A DNA stretch of 64,000 bases from Marinomonas gallaica (GTDB lineage Bacteria > Pseudomonadota > Gammaproteobacteria > Pseudomonadales > Marinomonadaceae), in the NCBI RefSeq assembly GCF_001639745.1, contig NZ_LTAX01000012.1, forward strand, positions 47,802 to 111,801. The letters are read 5' to 3'. Made by a program: the position numbers and the translations under genes. The notes beneath the pieces were generated by a model. The model made no database searches. It was not told where the DNA came from and saw nothing but the letters and a program-made list of their open reading frames with translations. Positions 1 through 7,817 of the stretch are shown piece after piece (position 1 is the stretch's first letter; the number at the start of each line of letters is the position of its first letter).

Positions 1-862
1 CGGTTTTGTAATCCACCGACACCAATGGGCGTTCTTCGTAACCTAAGATGTCTTTTAGCTCGCCTTCCGCCGCATCTTTTAGGAAACCGTTTACTTCCGC
101 TTCAGTGGTGGGGCGGCTGACTTCAAACACACAATCCGTCAAAGAGGCATTTGCTAAGGGCACGCGTACTGCGTGGCCGTTTAGCTTGCCTTTGAGTTCG
201 GGGAAAATATGCGTGATCGCCGTTGCTGAGCCGGTCGTGGTTGGGATTAAGCTCGATCCGCAGGCACGGGCGCGACGTAGGTCTTTGTGCGGTGCATCCA
301 AGATGGTTTGGGTATTAGTGATGTCATGGATGGTAGTCATGGAGCCGTGTTGGATACCCAGCTTTTCATGAATGACTTTGACCACTGGCGCAAGGCAGTT
401 CGTGGTGCAGGATGCGGCGGTGACGATTGGGTGCGTCGCAGGATCGTACAGATCATGATTCACGCCCATCACCACGTTGAGCACGCCGTCTTCTTTCACC
501 GGCGCCGTCACCACAACACGTTTCACACCCTGGTCTAAGTAGGCTTGCAGCAAGGCTTGGGTTTTCATCTTGCCACTGGCTTCGATCACTACATCACAGT
601 TTGACCAATCGGTATCACCGATGGCTTTGTTCTGGGTGCAAGGGATACGCTTACCATTGATGATCATCTCATTGTCTTCAGAAATGGCTTCATGGTGCCA
701 ACGGCCGTGAACAGAGTCGAACGTGACGAGATGTGCCAAGGTCGTTGCATCACCGGCAGGATCGTTAATGTGGACAAACTCCACATCGTCCCAATCAAAC
801 GCTGCACGAAAAGACAGTCGCCCCATGCGACCAAAGCCATTTATGCCTACTTTAATTGTCAT
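1..862 (-). CDS. Glyceraldehyde-3-phosphate dehydrogenase, ArsJ-associated type (3' end cut by window)
   Basis: Translating the minus strand from ATG at 862 gives an uninterrupted GAPDH that runs off the window edge after about 287 codons. It has the N-terminal NAD fold ([15 protein letters not shown]) and the catalytic motif AASCTTNC near residue 153. The sequence [24 protein letters not shown] resembles the GAPDH that accompanies ArsJ. In that known system the enzyme makes 1-arseno-3-phosphoglycerate from arsenate, and the membrane protein ArsJ exports it. The gene is last in a visible run with arsR, an ArsP-type permease and a CxxC protein, with a 54-bp gap before it. An arsJ gene would be expected just beyond position 1, but that is not visible. 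An ordinary glycolytic GAPDH is possible but does not fit this context. Confidence 0.9.
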   Translation of the reverse strand, partial: MTIKVGINGFGRMGRLSFRAAFDWDDVEFVHINDPAGDATTLAHLVTFDSVHGRWHHEAISEDNEMIINGKRIPCTQNKAIGDTDWSNCDVVIEASGKMKTQALLQAYLDQGVKRVVVTAPVKEDGVLNVVMGVNHDLYDPATHPIVTAASCTTNCLAPVVKVIHEKLGIQHGSMTTIHDITNTQTILDAPHKDLRRARACGSSLIPTTTGSATAITHIFPELKGKLNGHAVRVPLANASLTDCVFEVSRPTTEAEVNGFLKDAAEGELKDILGYEERPLVSVDYKT

Positions 863-916
863 AGTGTTCTCGCTCTAACCTTTAAGAGGGTATGTCATTA
901 GATGGTGGGCGGCGGC

Positions 917-1153
917 TTACGCCGTTAGCCATTCTTTTACTTGATCTGTATGTGGAATAGAGCCTGAGTGTTTCAGTTGCTCGTCAATCACCACAGCTGG
1001 TGTGCTCATGACACCGTACTGTAAGAAAGTTTGTGCGTCGGTTTCTTTACTAACGTGCACCTCAACACCTTGTTCAGAGGCAATGCGTTCAATCAGTTCT
1101 GCGGTTTTTTGACACTTCGTACAACCATTGCCTAACACTTTGATTTGTTTCAT
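917..1153 (-). CDS. Small thioredoxin-like CxxC protein (redox-active disulfide protein family)
   Basis: A 78-residue protein starting MKQIKVLGNGCTKC. It has a CTKC redox motif at about residues 11-14 and the cis-proline segment STPAVVIDE near residue 50, as in the short thioredoxin-fold family often found next to ArsP/DUF318 permeases. I chose the ATG at 1151-1153 because GAGGTG lies 6 nt upstream; an in-frame ATG four codons earlier overlaps the permease stop and has no such site. The gene follows the permease stop by 8 bp, so the two are probably co-translated. A role in thiol/arsenic redox chemistry is inferred from context. There is no signal peptide, so it should be cytoplasmic. Confidence 0.85.
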   Translation of the reverse strand: MKQIKVLGNGCTKCQKTAELIERIASEQGVEVHVSKETDAQTFLQYGVMSTPAVVIDEQLKHSGSIPHTDQVKEWLTA

Positions 1154-1161
1154 TATGCACC

Positions 1162-2151
1162 TCACAAAAATGCTGAAAATCCATTAAATAGCCACCCCAC
1201 AAGGGTGAATGACAGAAGCAGCATGGCAAACACCGTCGCGAGCAAACGCCACTGCATCACTTGCTTCAATAGAATAAACTCTGGGAAACTGGCGGCTACA
1301 GTACTCATGCAAAATGCCAGTGTTGTACCAATAGGCAAGCCATTCACGATCAGGCTTTCCATGACCGGAATCACGCCGGTTGCGTTGGAATACAGAGGAA
1401 TACCTAAAAGAACGGCGGCTGGGACGGACCACCATTGACCGTCGCCCAAGTAATGCTCGATCCAGCCATCGGGCACAAAGCCATGTAAGGCTGCACCTAA
1501 ACCAACCCCGATGATTACCCATTTCCAAACACGGCCGAAAATTTCCAGCGTTTCGTCTTTGGCAAAGCGATGACGCTCAGTAAAAGACAATTTCTCTTTC
1601 TCTTGAGTGGTTTGTAATGGTGCGTTTTGCCCAGCTTCCAGCGCTTTTTTAGCAAACGACTGCAACCAGCGCTCCGCTTTGATCGCATCTAGGAACGCCC
1701 CGCCGATAATGCCCACTGTCATACCAACGACGACGTATAAAAGCGTGAATTTCCAGCCCAATAGACTCATTAACAGCAGAATGGCGACTTCGTTGATTAG
1801 CGGGGACGTCAACAAGAAAGACATGGTGATGCCAACGGGAATGCCTGCCGAGGTAAAGCCAAGAAAGACAGGGATACTAGAACATGAGCAGAACGGGGTA
1901 ATGGCTCCAAAGCCAGAGCCCAATATGTAACCAACGCCTTTATTTTTCCCTGCTAAGTAATTACGTACTTGCTCGACGTTTAGGGAGGCGCGGAGCAGTG
2001 CGATGAAATAAATCATCACGACGAGCAAAACGTAGATTTTGCTGACATCTTCAATAAAGAAATGCACTGCGTCACCGAACTTTGAGTCCGGTGATAAACT
2101 CAGTAGTTCATAAGCCAACCAATCGGCGAATTGTGCGAATACTTCAAACAT
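1162..2151 (-). CDS. arsP: ArsP/DUF318-family permease
   Basis: A 329-residue inner-membrane protein with about eight to ten hydrophobic segments. Its hallmark is the cysteine-rich motif TPFCSCSSIP at about residues 84-93, and it has a second conserved loop, GIPLYSNATGVIPVMESLI, in the C-terminal half. These belong to the DUF318 permease family. Characterised ArsP members export trivalent organoarsenicals. The gene sits 49 bp after arsR and 8 bp before the CxxC protein, so arsenic efflux is the best assignment. The substrate (organic versus inorganic, or another soft metal) cannot be read from the sequence. The start ATG is preceded by AAGGGG. Confidence 0.85.
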   Translation of the reverse strand: MFEVFAQFADWLAYELLSLSPDSKFGDAVHFFIEDVSKIYVLLVVMIYFIALLRASLNVEQVRNYLAGKNKGVGYILGSGFGAITPFCSCSSIPVFLGFTSAGIPVGITMSFLLTSPLINEVAILLLMSLLGWKFTLLYVVVGMTVGIIGGAFLDAIKAERWLQSFAKKALEAGQNAPLQTTQEKEKLSFTERHRFAKDETLEIFGRVWKWVIIGVGLGAALHGFVPDGWIEHYLGDGQWWSVPAAVLLGIPLYSNATGVIPVMESLIVNGLPIGTTLAFCMSTVAASFPEFILLKQVMQWRLLATVFAMLLLSFTLVGWLFNGFSAFL

Positions 2152-2200
2152 GGGGCATCCCCTTATGGGCTAACCGAGTACGAAAGTGAATGAAGCCTTG

Positions 2201-2575
2201 TTATGCACAACAGGTCTTTGCACGTTCTGGGCGGCTTCCCATGTGATCCAATCGAGCGAGGTCTGCTGCGCAGTGCTCAAGATTTTCTGCCGCGGTGACA
2301 TGAAGGACTAACTTGCTCCAAGCTGGAAGCGCCTCGTTGATACGGTAGAACACCCATTGTCCTTGTCGACGATCGGTGAGTAAGCCGCAATTGCGTAATT
2401 GAGCTAAATGACGCGATATCTTTGGCTGACTTTCTTGCAGTGCTTCCATCAGTTCACAGACACACAGCTCGCCTTCGAGCTGAATCAACATAAGGCAGCG
2501 TAGTCGAGTCTCGTCGGCTAAGCACTTATAAAACTGTGTTGGGTTGATCTCGATCTCAACAATATCCCCTGACAT
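2201..2575 (-). CDS. arsR: ArsR-family arsenic-responsive repressor
   Basis: A 124-residue winged-helix repressor. The ELCVCELMEAL segment (about residues 35-45) carries the Cys-x-Cys inducer site of the classical arsenite-responsive ArsR. It is followed by the recognition helix QPKISRHLAQLRNCGLL and the wing RRQGQWVFYRI. An extra CC pair lies at the extreme C terminus (KTCCA), which may add a ligand. It is first in the operon arsR-arsP-thioredoxin-GAPDH. It probably binds its own promoter at the inverted repeat 24 bp upstream and is released by As(III). Confidence 0.93.
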   Translation of the reverse strand: MSGDIVEIEINPTQFYKCLADETRLRCLMLIQLEGELCVCELMEALQESQPKISRHLAQLRNCGLLTDRRQGQWVFYRINEALPAWSKLVLHVTAAENLEHCAADLARLDHMGSRPERAKTCCA

Positions 2576-2598
2576 GACGTATACCCTGTTTTTCGTTA

Positions 2599-2620
2599 AA
2601 TATATGGTTATCCGTATATT
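2599..2620 (-). promoter_or_regulatory. Candidate ArsR operator upstream of arsR
   Basis: The arms AATATATGG and CCGTATATT are separated by TTAT, giving an inverted repeat that matches at 8 of 9 positions. It lies 24-45 bp before the arsR start. AT-rich dyads like this are typical operators for ArsR/SmtB repressors. Assignment to this ArsR is inferred from position. Confidence 0.5.
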
Positions 2621-2660
2621 CTAATTTAAAGATATATGAAATTTCAGATATTTAAAAGTG

Positions 2661-3584
2661 CTATTTTTCAGGGTAGTTAAGAGTGAACTCTTGAATTAGT
2701 TGGCGAACCCAGCGACGTAACGGATCGGCATGGGTACGTTCGTGCCAAACCTGAGTCAGACGAACGCTGGGAATGGATACGGGGGGAGTGTAAACCCGTA
2801 AATCTGGATGGTTTCGTTGCGCGGTTATAGCCACACTTTCAAAGCAGCTGGTGATGATTTGAGGGTTTTCGTTAATAATGTGCGCGGGTGCCAGATGGCT
2901 CGAAACCCCTGCGACGACATTACGCTTTTTACCTAACTTTTCCAGTTCGAGGTCCACGTCGCCGATTAAATCGCCTGATACAGAAATGACAAGATGCTCA
3001 CACATAAGATAAGCATCCAGATCCAGCGTGTCAGTGATAAAGGGATTGTCTTTAGAAGCTAAGACTAAATAGTGGCGGTCGCCGATAAACTGCTGACGCA
3101 TGGTATCGGGCAAACTGGTATAAAAGCCGGCAATGGCAAGATCACATTGGCCATTTTCGAGCTCCGCACGAGGCAACTCACCACGGGTGTTACGAATCAC
3201 AAAACGCACATTAGGCGCTTGCTCACGCATGATTTTTAAGAGATGTGCCAAGGAACACATTTCAAAATAATCATGAGTATAGATCACAATCTTATCATTG
3301 CGTTGGCGAAAGTCTGGTTCAATTTGCGTAGCGTAGAACGCTTCTAAATTGGGCATTAATTCGCTCACTTCTTTCGCCAGCTCATGAGCTTTTGGAGTAG
3401 GAGTTAAGCCTCTTGGCGCCTTAATAAACAGAGGATCACGCCATTCGTCGCGTAGCTTGTTGAGTTTGTGACTTAACGCGGGCTGGCTGATGGACAACAG
3501 CTTCGCCGCGTGAGATGCATTGCGTTCTTGGTACAGCACGTGAAACAGCAGTAATAAATTTAAATCGCGACGAAAAATATTCAT
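2661..3584 (-). CDS. LysR-type transcriptional regulator
   Basis: A 307-residue regulator. The N-terminal winged helix (residues about 5-65) contains the LysR signature ASHAAKLLSISQPALSHKLNKLRD. It is followed by a substrate-binding domain that starts near KIVIYTHDYFEMCSL. It is transcribed in the same direction as arsR, 85 bp upstream of it, and has its own AT-rich upstream region. No divergent target gene is obvious, so neither the effector nor the regulon can be named. A link to the ars operon is possible only by proximity. Confidence 0.9.
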   Translation of the reverse strand: MNIFRRDLNLLLLFHVLYQERNASHAAKLLSISQPALSHKLNKLRDEWRDPLFIKAPRGLTPTPKAHELAKEVSELMPNLEAFYATQIEPDFRQRNDKIVIYTHDYFEMCSLAHLLKIMREQAPNVRFVIRNTRGELPRAELENGQCDLAIAGFYTSLPDTMRQQFIGDRHYLVLASKDNPFITDTLDLDAYLMCEHLVISVSGDLIGDVDLELEKLGKKRNVVAGVSSHLAPAHIINENPQIITSCFESVAITAQRNHPDLRVYTPPVSIPSVRLTQVWHERTHADPLRRWVRQLIQEFTLNYPEK

Positions 3585-3966
3585 AACTCAGCCTTTAAAG
3601 CGAACAACGCGAGAAAAGGCCCGTGTTGTTGGAGGTTGTTTTTTTTGCGAGTTTTACGGCGTTTACAGGTAGCTTTAGTATCGGCGGCGGCGAGCTGGTT
3701 CATGGTCGGTAGAAATCGTAGTTTGCTTAAGTTGGCAAGATTGTCTCATGTTGCCGCTTTAATCGCATGTTCCCTAGATTGGCAGATCTGGCCGAACTGT
3801 TTTAGGAGTGGGGAAATGATAAATGTATGGTTAACGTAAAATTTAGAGAGTTAGGCGCTTAGCCTTTTCAAATTAATTTGAAAAGTTGTTATGATATTAC
3901 CCCTTTAGTGAATTTTATATAAATATTTCGCTTTCTTAAGGTTTGGGTTTCAAAAAGGATTTTTAA
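3585..3966. other. Intergenic region, regulatory only
   Basis: There are 382 bp between the divergent LysR gene and the small secreted-protein gene. A 67-codon reading frame on the plus strand has no recognisable features and no good ribosome site, so I do not call it. From 3840 on, base composition falls sharply to AT-rich, marking the edge of an accessory patch. The one clear structure is the palindrome at 3864-3885. Confidence 0.5.
3864..3885. promoter_or_regulatory. Perfect 22-bp palindrome upstream of 3967 gene
   Basis: The half-sites CTTTTCAAATT and AATTTGAAAAG are exact reverse complements with no spacer. A TATGAT hexamer, a good -10 candidate, follows at 3890-3895. The palindrome therefore lies across the -35 area of a probable promoter for the gene at 3967 and could be an operator. 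The cognate regulator is unknown. Confidence 0.45.
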
Positions 3967-4371
3967 ATGAAATCAAGTTTTTCGTTGCTTTTGGTGGTGT
4001 TTTTCGCTGCTTTTAAAGTTCATGCAGGTAGTGTTGAAATTGATCCAACTGATAGTAAGGCGTTTTATCAGTTAATGCCTGTTTTGATATGTCATGATGA
4101 GAATTATCTAAGTTGTCAGGGTGATTCTACACCACGTGAATGTATTGAAGAAATGAAGGTTTTTCGAGATTCTTGCTATAAAGGTGATATGAGCACTGAA
4201 AAAGAATTAAGAAATGCGATGACATGTGTAGTTAAGAGGCATAGTAAAACGTCAACTATTCAAGAGTTTGGTGAGAAGTGTGGTGGCGGTATAGATCTAA
4301 ACCTTACGAAGTTAGGTAAATATGTCGAGAAAAATTATACTCAGGAAGAAATTCGTCAAATGTTGGAGTGA
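3967..4371 (+). CDS. Small cysteine-rich secreted protein, unknown function
   Basis: A 134-residue protein with a clear Sec signal peptide (MKSSFSLLLVVFFAAFKVHA, cleavage probably after HA-G). The mature part carries six cysteines (ICHDE, LSCQG, RECIE, DSCYK, MTCVV, EKCGG), which would suit three disulfides in the periplasm or outside the cell. I do not recognise the family. The gene is markedly AT-rich compared with its chromosomal neighbours and borders an IS30 remnant, which suggests horizontal acquisition. The ribosome site AAGGATTTTTAAATG is adequate. Confidence 0.7.
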   Translation: MKSSFSLLLVVFFAAFKVHAGSVEIDPTDSKAFYQLMPVLICHDENYLSCQGDSTPRECIEEMKVFRDSCYKGDMSTEKELRNAMTCVVKRHSKTSTIQEFGEKCGGGIDLNLTKLGKYVEKNYTQEEIRQMLE

Positions 4372-4439
4372 TTAATTTAAAAATGACTAGTAGAAATTAT
4401 AAATCGCGAATTCAACTCCGAAGAGCATCACTCTCTAAA

Positions 4440-5074
4440 TTACGCTGCACTTCGTAGTTCATCGAATACGACCGCAGGTTGTCTATATATAGCCAAGGTA
4501 CATTCTTGGTCTAAGGTTTAGCGACCTTTGCTCCTTCGCAATCTCTTCATCGGCCACCGTTCTGAGGTCCGTTTCCTTAGGGATATATTGCCTCAGCAGG
4601 CCGTTAAAGTTTTCATTTAAACCACGCTCCTAAGAGGCGTAGGGATTAGCAAAATATACATCGGTTTTGAGCTTCTGGGCGATACTTTCGTGAGCGCAGA
4701 ACTCTGTTCCGTTATCTGCGGTAATTGTCTCTTTGCACATAACCATAAATCCATTCATGGCTAACAGGTAATCCTACTAGGCGGCTTACGCCTGATATTT
4801 GTTCAGGGCTCCACTTGAGCGATAAGCCAAACTCAACATAGTTGATAGTTTTCTGTGAGATCTGACTTTTAGTTGCGCAGTGTCGTCTATGTTGGGCTCG
4901 TCGCTGTGCAACGTTTGGCTCGTAAGTGCCATTGATGGTATGCCGTCTCAACTCTCGGCTGATACTGGAATGGCTAACATTGAGTCGTCTGCCGATCTCT
5001 CTATAACTTAAATGTTGGCTCAGATAGGTTTGAATCTGGTATCGTTGTCCTTCTATCAACTGTTTGTAGCTCAT
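4440..5074 (-). pseudogene. IS30-family transposase remnant with internal deletion
   Basis: The first 120 codons (MSYKQLIEGQRYQIQTYLSQ.., with the helix-turn-helix YREIGRRLNVSHSSISREL) are a normal IS30 N terminus. At the segment GYVQRD (about 4720) the reading jumps straight into the C-terminal catalytic block in another frame: ETITADNGTEFCAHESIAQKLKTDVYFANPYAS, then a stop where Trp is expected, then ERGLNENFNGLLRQYIPKETDLR. The final residues (QPAVVFDELRSAA) appear in yet another frame and end at TAA, 4440-4442. So most of the central catalytic core, including the first Asp region, has been deleted, and a nonsense codon and a frameshift have accumulated. The element is dead. I could not identify intact terminal inverted repeats. 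Confidence 0.85.
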
Positions 5075-5160
5075 GGTAATACTCTAATTGTTTGGCGACG
5101 TTAGAATACCACCTATGGGCAGTTGATCTCTCGCCACCTACTCAACCATGAGTGGTGCAC

Positions 5161-5271
5161 TTATTATCTGGATTTGCGGACTATATGGTGGACAGTGCTC
5201 AAAGAATTGTAATTAAAACAGCTAACCATGTTATGAGCGATTTGCTAAATTCAGGCAGGAAACTCAAATGA
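5161..5271 (+). pseudogene. 3' remnant of a lost upstream gene (copy 1)
   Basis: An open frame with no start encodes LLSGFADYMVDSAQRIVIKTANHVMSDLLNSGRKLK and a TGA that overlaps the ATG of the next gene (ATGA). The same C-terminal sequence recurs upstream of the paralogous gene at 5971 (DYMVDSARRIAIKAANHIANDFLGAGRTLK). The in-frame stop just upstream and the adjoining IS30 remnant show that the rest is gone. It is best read as the tail of a gene once translationally coupled to the membrane protein, possibly a toxin. Confidence 0.6.
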
Positions 5272-5759
5272 AGATCGAAGAAGAGAAAGCCCCCAGTTTT
5301 ACCTATTTTCTATGCGCAACGATTGCTCTATTTGCCTTTAGTATATTTGCAATAATAGGATTTTGGGACTTCTTTTATCACGTAATGGATCACCTTATCA
5401 ACGATACCCCAACGATTATCTTTGATCGAGGTGGGACTTTTGGTCTTGGTTGCTTTATTGGACTATTATCATTGGCTGTGGGTGGGGGCATTGTTGGCGT
5501 TCAAGGGAAAACGCTCACAGGAAAAATCCAAAAGGTAATTACTTATGGTCTGGTAATTGGTATCTCGATCATGCTGTTGCTACCTATTATAAGTTCGATC
5601 GCGATTAGCGTGTACGCTAACAATATAGGGTATATTTCTTGTGAAGAAGCAGAGTATAAACCCTCTTGGCCGATCTATCGCATTATCTATTACACACAAG
5701 ATGATGCGACCTGTACTGAGCTGGTTACAGAGCTTGAGGTTGAAAGGCCTGTTCTATAA
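5268..5759 (+). CDS. Three-helix membrane protein, immunity-like (paralogue 1)
   Basis: A 163-residue protein with hydrophobic segments at about residues 10-36, 55-80 and 92-117, then a roughly 45-residue C-terminal domain outside the third helix. That domain holds two cysteines (GYISCEEAEYKPSW and DDATCTEL), which could form a periplasmic disulfide. No enzymatic motif is visible. Its start overlaps the stop of a broken upstream gene, and a diverged tandem copy follows at 5971. This arrangement matches known polymorphic-toxin loci, where membrane immunity genes persist and multiply after the toxin gene is lost. The immunity role is inference. Confidence 0.7.
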   Translation: MKIEEEKAPSFTYFLCATIALFAFSIFAIIGFWDFFYHVMDHLINDTPTIIFDRGGTFGLGCFIGLLSLAVGGGIVGVQGKTLTGKIQKVITYGLVIGISIMLLLPIISSIAISVYANNIGYISCEEAEYKPSWPIYRIIYYTQDDATCTELVTELEVERPVL

Positions 5760-5773
5760 ATAACTGTCTATCA

Positions 5774-5811
5774 TCGTTAGAAATAGCCCCAGTTGGGGCT
5801 ATTTCTAACGA
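5774..5811 (+). terminator. Strong hairpin terminator after membrane gene 1
   Basis: A perfect 17-bp stem (TCGTTAGAAATAGCCCC pairing with its complement) with an AGTT loop, starting 14 bp after the stop codon. There is no long T-run, but the A/T-rich outer stem provides U-rich RNA. The inner 9 bp and loop are shared with the terminator of copy 2. Confidence 0.7.
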
Positions 5812-5851
5812 TAAGTGATGGCATCTGTGTAAAGTAAATTAGATTTTTTTG

Positions 5852-5974
5852 GCTTTTAATGAGCTCCAGGAAACGGTCTTTGACTATATGGTGGACAGTG
5901 CACGAAGGATTGCAATTAAAGCGGCTAACCATATTGCCAACGATTTTCTAGGTGCAGGCAGGACACTAAAGTGA
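5852..5974 (+). pseudogene. 3' remnant of a lost upstream gene (copy 2)
   Basis: A start-less open frame reads AFNELQETVFDYMVDSARRIAIKAANHIANDFLGAGRTLK, ending in TGA that overlaps the GTG start of the following gene. From DYMVDSA onward it parallels the remnant at 5179-5271 residue by residue. Upstream the two differ (GFA versus ETVF), and the frame is closed by TAG shortly before. Conservation of the reading frame and of the stop/start overlap shows this was protein-coding. Confidence 0.6.
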
Positions 5975-6462
5975 AAATTGAAGAAGATAAATCACCTAGT
6001 TCCACCTACTTTTTATGCGTAACGATTGCTCTACTTACTCTCAGTATCTGGGTAATCATAATGTTCGTGATGTTCTGTTATCACTTAATGGATCACTTTC
6101 TTAATGATACATCAGTTATCATGCTTAACCGAGGTGGCGCTTTTGGCCTTGGTGGTTTTATCGGATTAATATCATTGGCAGTTGGGGGTGGGATTGTTGG
6201 CGTATTGGGACAACCCCTCACAGAAAAAATAAAAAATATACTTGCTTATGGAATGGTAATTGGAATCGCGACAATGCTGCTGTTACCTATAATCAGTTCG
6301 ATAGCCATTAGTGTGTATGCGGATAATAAGGGGTATATCTCCTGTGAAGACGCGGAGTATAAGCCCTCTTGGCCGATTTATCGCATCATCTATTACACAA
6401 AAGATGATGCGACCTGCATTGAGCTGGTCGAAGAAGTGGAAAGAGACAGACCGTTTCTATAA
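5971..6462 (+). CDS. Three-helix membrane protein, immunity-like (paralogue 2)
   Basis: A 163-residue paralogue of the gene at 5268, with the same length and layout: three hydrophobic segments, then GYISCEDAEYKPSWPIYRIIYYTKDDATCIEL. It starts with GTG, overlapping the TGA of the remnant tail; a GTG start here keeps the first residues (KIEEDKSPSSTYFLC) aligned with paralogue 1 (KIEEEKAPSFTYFLC). The C-terminal domain is the most conserved part, and helix 1 the most diverged. It is followed by its own copy of the terminator. Function is not established; immunity to a membrane-active or periplasmic toxin is the favoured inference. Confidence 0.7.
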   Translation: MKIEEDKSPSSTYFLCVTIALLTLSIWVIIMFVMFCYHLMDHFLNDTSVIMLNRGGAFGLGGFIGLISLAVGGGIVGVLGQPLTEKIKNILAYGMVIGIATMLLLPIISSIAISVYADNKGYISCEDAEYKPSWPIYRIIYYTKDDATCIELVEEVERDRPFL

Positions 6463-6484
6463 ACCATAAGCGATGATTACCATA

Positions 6485-6510
6485 AAAATAGCCCCAGTTG
6501 GGGCTATTTT
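6485..6510 (+). terminator. Hairpin terminator after membrane gene 2
   Basis: An 11-bp perfect stem (AAAATAGCCCC / GGGGCTATTTT) with loop AGTT. The 3' arm ends in TTTT. It may also act on the minus-strand oxidoreductase gene ending at 6566. Confidence 0.75.
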
Positions 6511-6565
6511 AGACTTAGAGGTTACGTTGTAGAGGTAAATCTATTGATAGAAGTGTTTAAGTAGG

Positions 6566-7657
6566 TTAGTAGCGTGCTAACCAATAGGCATATGGCGCAG
6601 GCAATACAGAAGACGCTTGCTCTTCCTCTAATGCTTTCGCTAGTTGGTAGGTGTAGCGTGGGTTAGCAAGGTAAGCACGGCCGATCAGTACTTGATCCAG
6701 TTGCCCTTCTACCACGGCACGTTCGGCGTCTTGTGGTTGATCAAACCCCCACGCAGAGGAAACCGGTAGACCTGTTTCACGACGAACGCGCTCAGCCACG
6801 TTGGCGAGCATAGACGCCCCCCAAGGGATTTTGACGTCGGGTGTTGAAAAGCCCACACTGACACTCAATAGGTCAAGTCCATTGTCTTTCAGTTGCTGAG
6901 CTAACCAGATAGATTCTTGCAGTGTTTCTTCGTCATGGCCATCGTATTCCAAGACACCAAAACGTGCGGTTAATGGCTGCTCTTGAGGCCAAACAGCGCG
7001 AACCGCTTTAAATGTGTCCAAGATAAACTTACTGCGACCTTCTTTGTCGCCGCCGTACTCATCGGTACGCTGGTTTGCATCGCGATTAAAAAAAGACTGA
7101 GCCAAGTAGCCATGGGCAAAATGCAGCTCGAGCCACTCAAAGCCTGCGTCTAAGGCACGTTGCGCTGCGGCGACAAAATCTTGTGTGACTCGCTCGATGT
7201 CCGCGCGGGTCATTTCTTTAGGTGTTTTTGGTAAGTTGGCACCAAAGGCTACTGCCGATGGCGCAATCGTGTCCCAGCCGCGCGGATCACCCTCAGCAAG
7301 ATGATCATCACCATCCCACGGGCGGTTGGCGCTGGCTTTGCGGCCTGCATGGGCAATTTGAATGCCTGGTACGCTGCCATTTGCTTTAATGGACTGGGCG
7401 ATTCTTTTCAGTTCGTTAGCTTGTTCGTCATTCCAAAGACCAAGGCAGTTGGGGGAAATACGGCCTTCGGGTGAGACGGCTGTAGCTTCGACGACGACCA
7501 GACCCGCGCCGCCGCGAGCGAGCTCGGCATAGTGCTGCTGATGCCAATCATTGGCAAGGCCGTCTTGATCAGCACTGTATTGGCACATCGGTGGGATACC
7601 TATACGGTTTTTTAGGGTAATGTTCTTTAGTTGAAATGGTGTGAATAACTGAGCCAT
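6566..7657 (-). CDS. NADH:flavin oxidoreductase, Old Yellow Enzyme family (XenA/YqjM type)
   Basis: A 363-residue FMN TIM-barrel ene-reductase. It has the YqjM/XenA-class active-site cysteine in PPMCQYSA (about residue 25), the substrate-binding QIAHAGRK (about 100) and LHFAHGYLAQSFFN (about 180), and the C-terminal LPAPYAYWLARY typical of Pseudomonas XenA. Enzymes of this class reduce activated C=C bonds of enones, nitroalkenes and nitro-esters with NAD(P)H. The length is normal and the gene is complete. It stands alone on the minus strand, with no co-transcribed partner. Confidence 0.9.
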   Translation of the reverse strand: MAQLFTPFQLKNITLKNRIGIPPMCQYSADQDGLANDWHQQHYAELARGGAGLVVVEATAVSPEGRISPNCLGLWNDEQANELKRIAQSIKANGSVPGIQIAHAGRKASANRPWDGDDHLAEGDPRGWDTIAPSAVAFGANLPKTPKEMTRADIERVTQDFVAAAQRALDAGFEWLELHFAHGYLAQSFFNRDANQRTDEYGGDKEGRSKFILDTFKAVRAVWPQEQPLTARFGVLEYDGHDEETLQESIWLAQQLKDNGLDLLSVSVGFSTPDVKIPWGASMLANVAERVRRETGLPVSSAWGFDQPQDAERAVVEGQLDQVLIGRAYLANPRYTYQLAKALEEEQASSVLPAPYAYWLARY

Positions 7658-7817
7658 GAAGCTGCTCCTCTTGTAATGGAGATAGCTGGCGAACGTGGGT
7701 TAGCCAGTGAGTAAGTGGCTCCTATGATAGGGCGTTATCATTATTCATAAATTGATATTTTTGGATAACAGTCATTTAAAATTCGAATATCTATTAGATG
7801 TTAACAAGGTCGGTGTT

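Larger units (their letters stand above)
5179..6510 (+). repeat. Tandem duplication of tail-membrane protein-terminator unit
   Basis: Unit 1 (about 5179-5811) and unit 2 (about 5882-6510) have the same order: a C-terminal gene fragment ending in KLK/TLK, an overlapping 163-codon membrane protein gene, and a hairpin with core ATAGCCCC-AGTT-GGGGCTAT. The proteins are clearly related but diverged throughout, so the duplication is old. The homology begins abruptly at GACTATATGGTGGACAGTGC in both units. Confidence 0.75.

Noticed and set aside
1..862. Housekeeping glycolytic GAPDH
   Set aside because: The neighbours (arsR, arsP, CxxC protein) and the sequence block around VHGRWHHEA fit the ArsJ-linked type better.
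3636..3839. 67-codon plus-strand frame upstream of the secreted-protein gene
   Set aside because: No ribosome site, no family features and poor codon usage; it lies in a regulatory gap.
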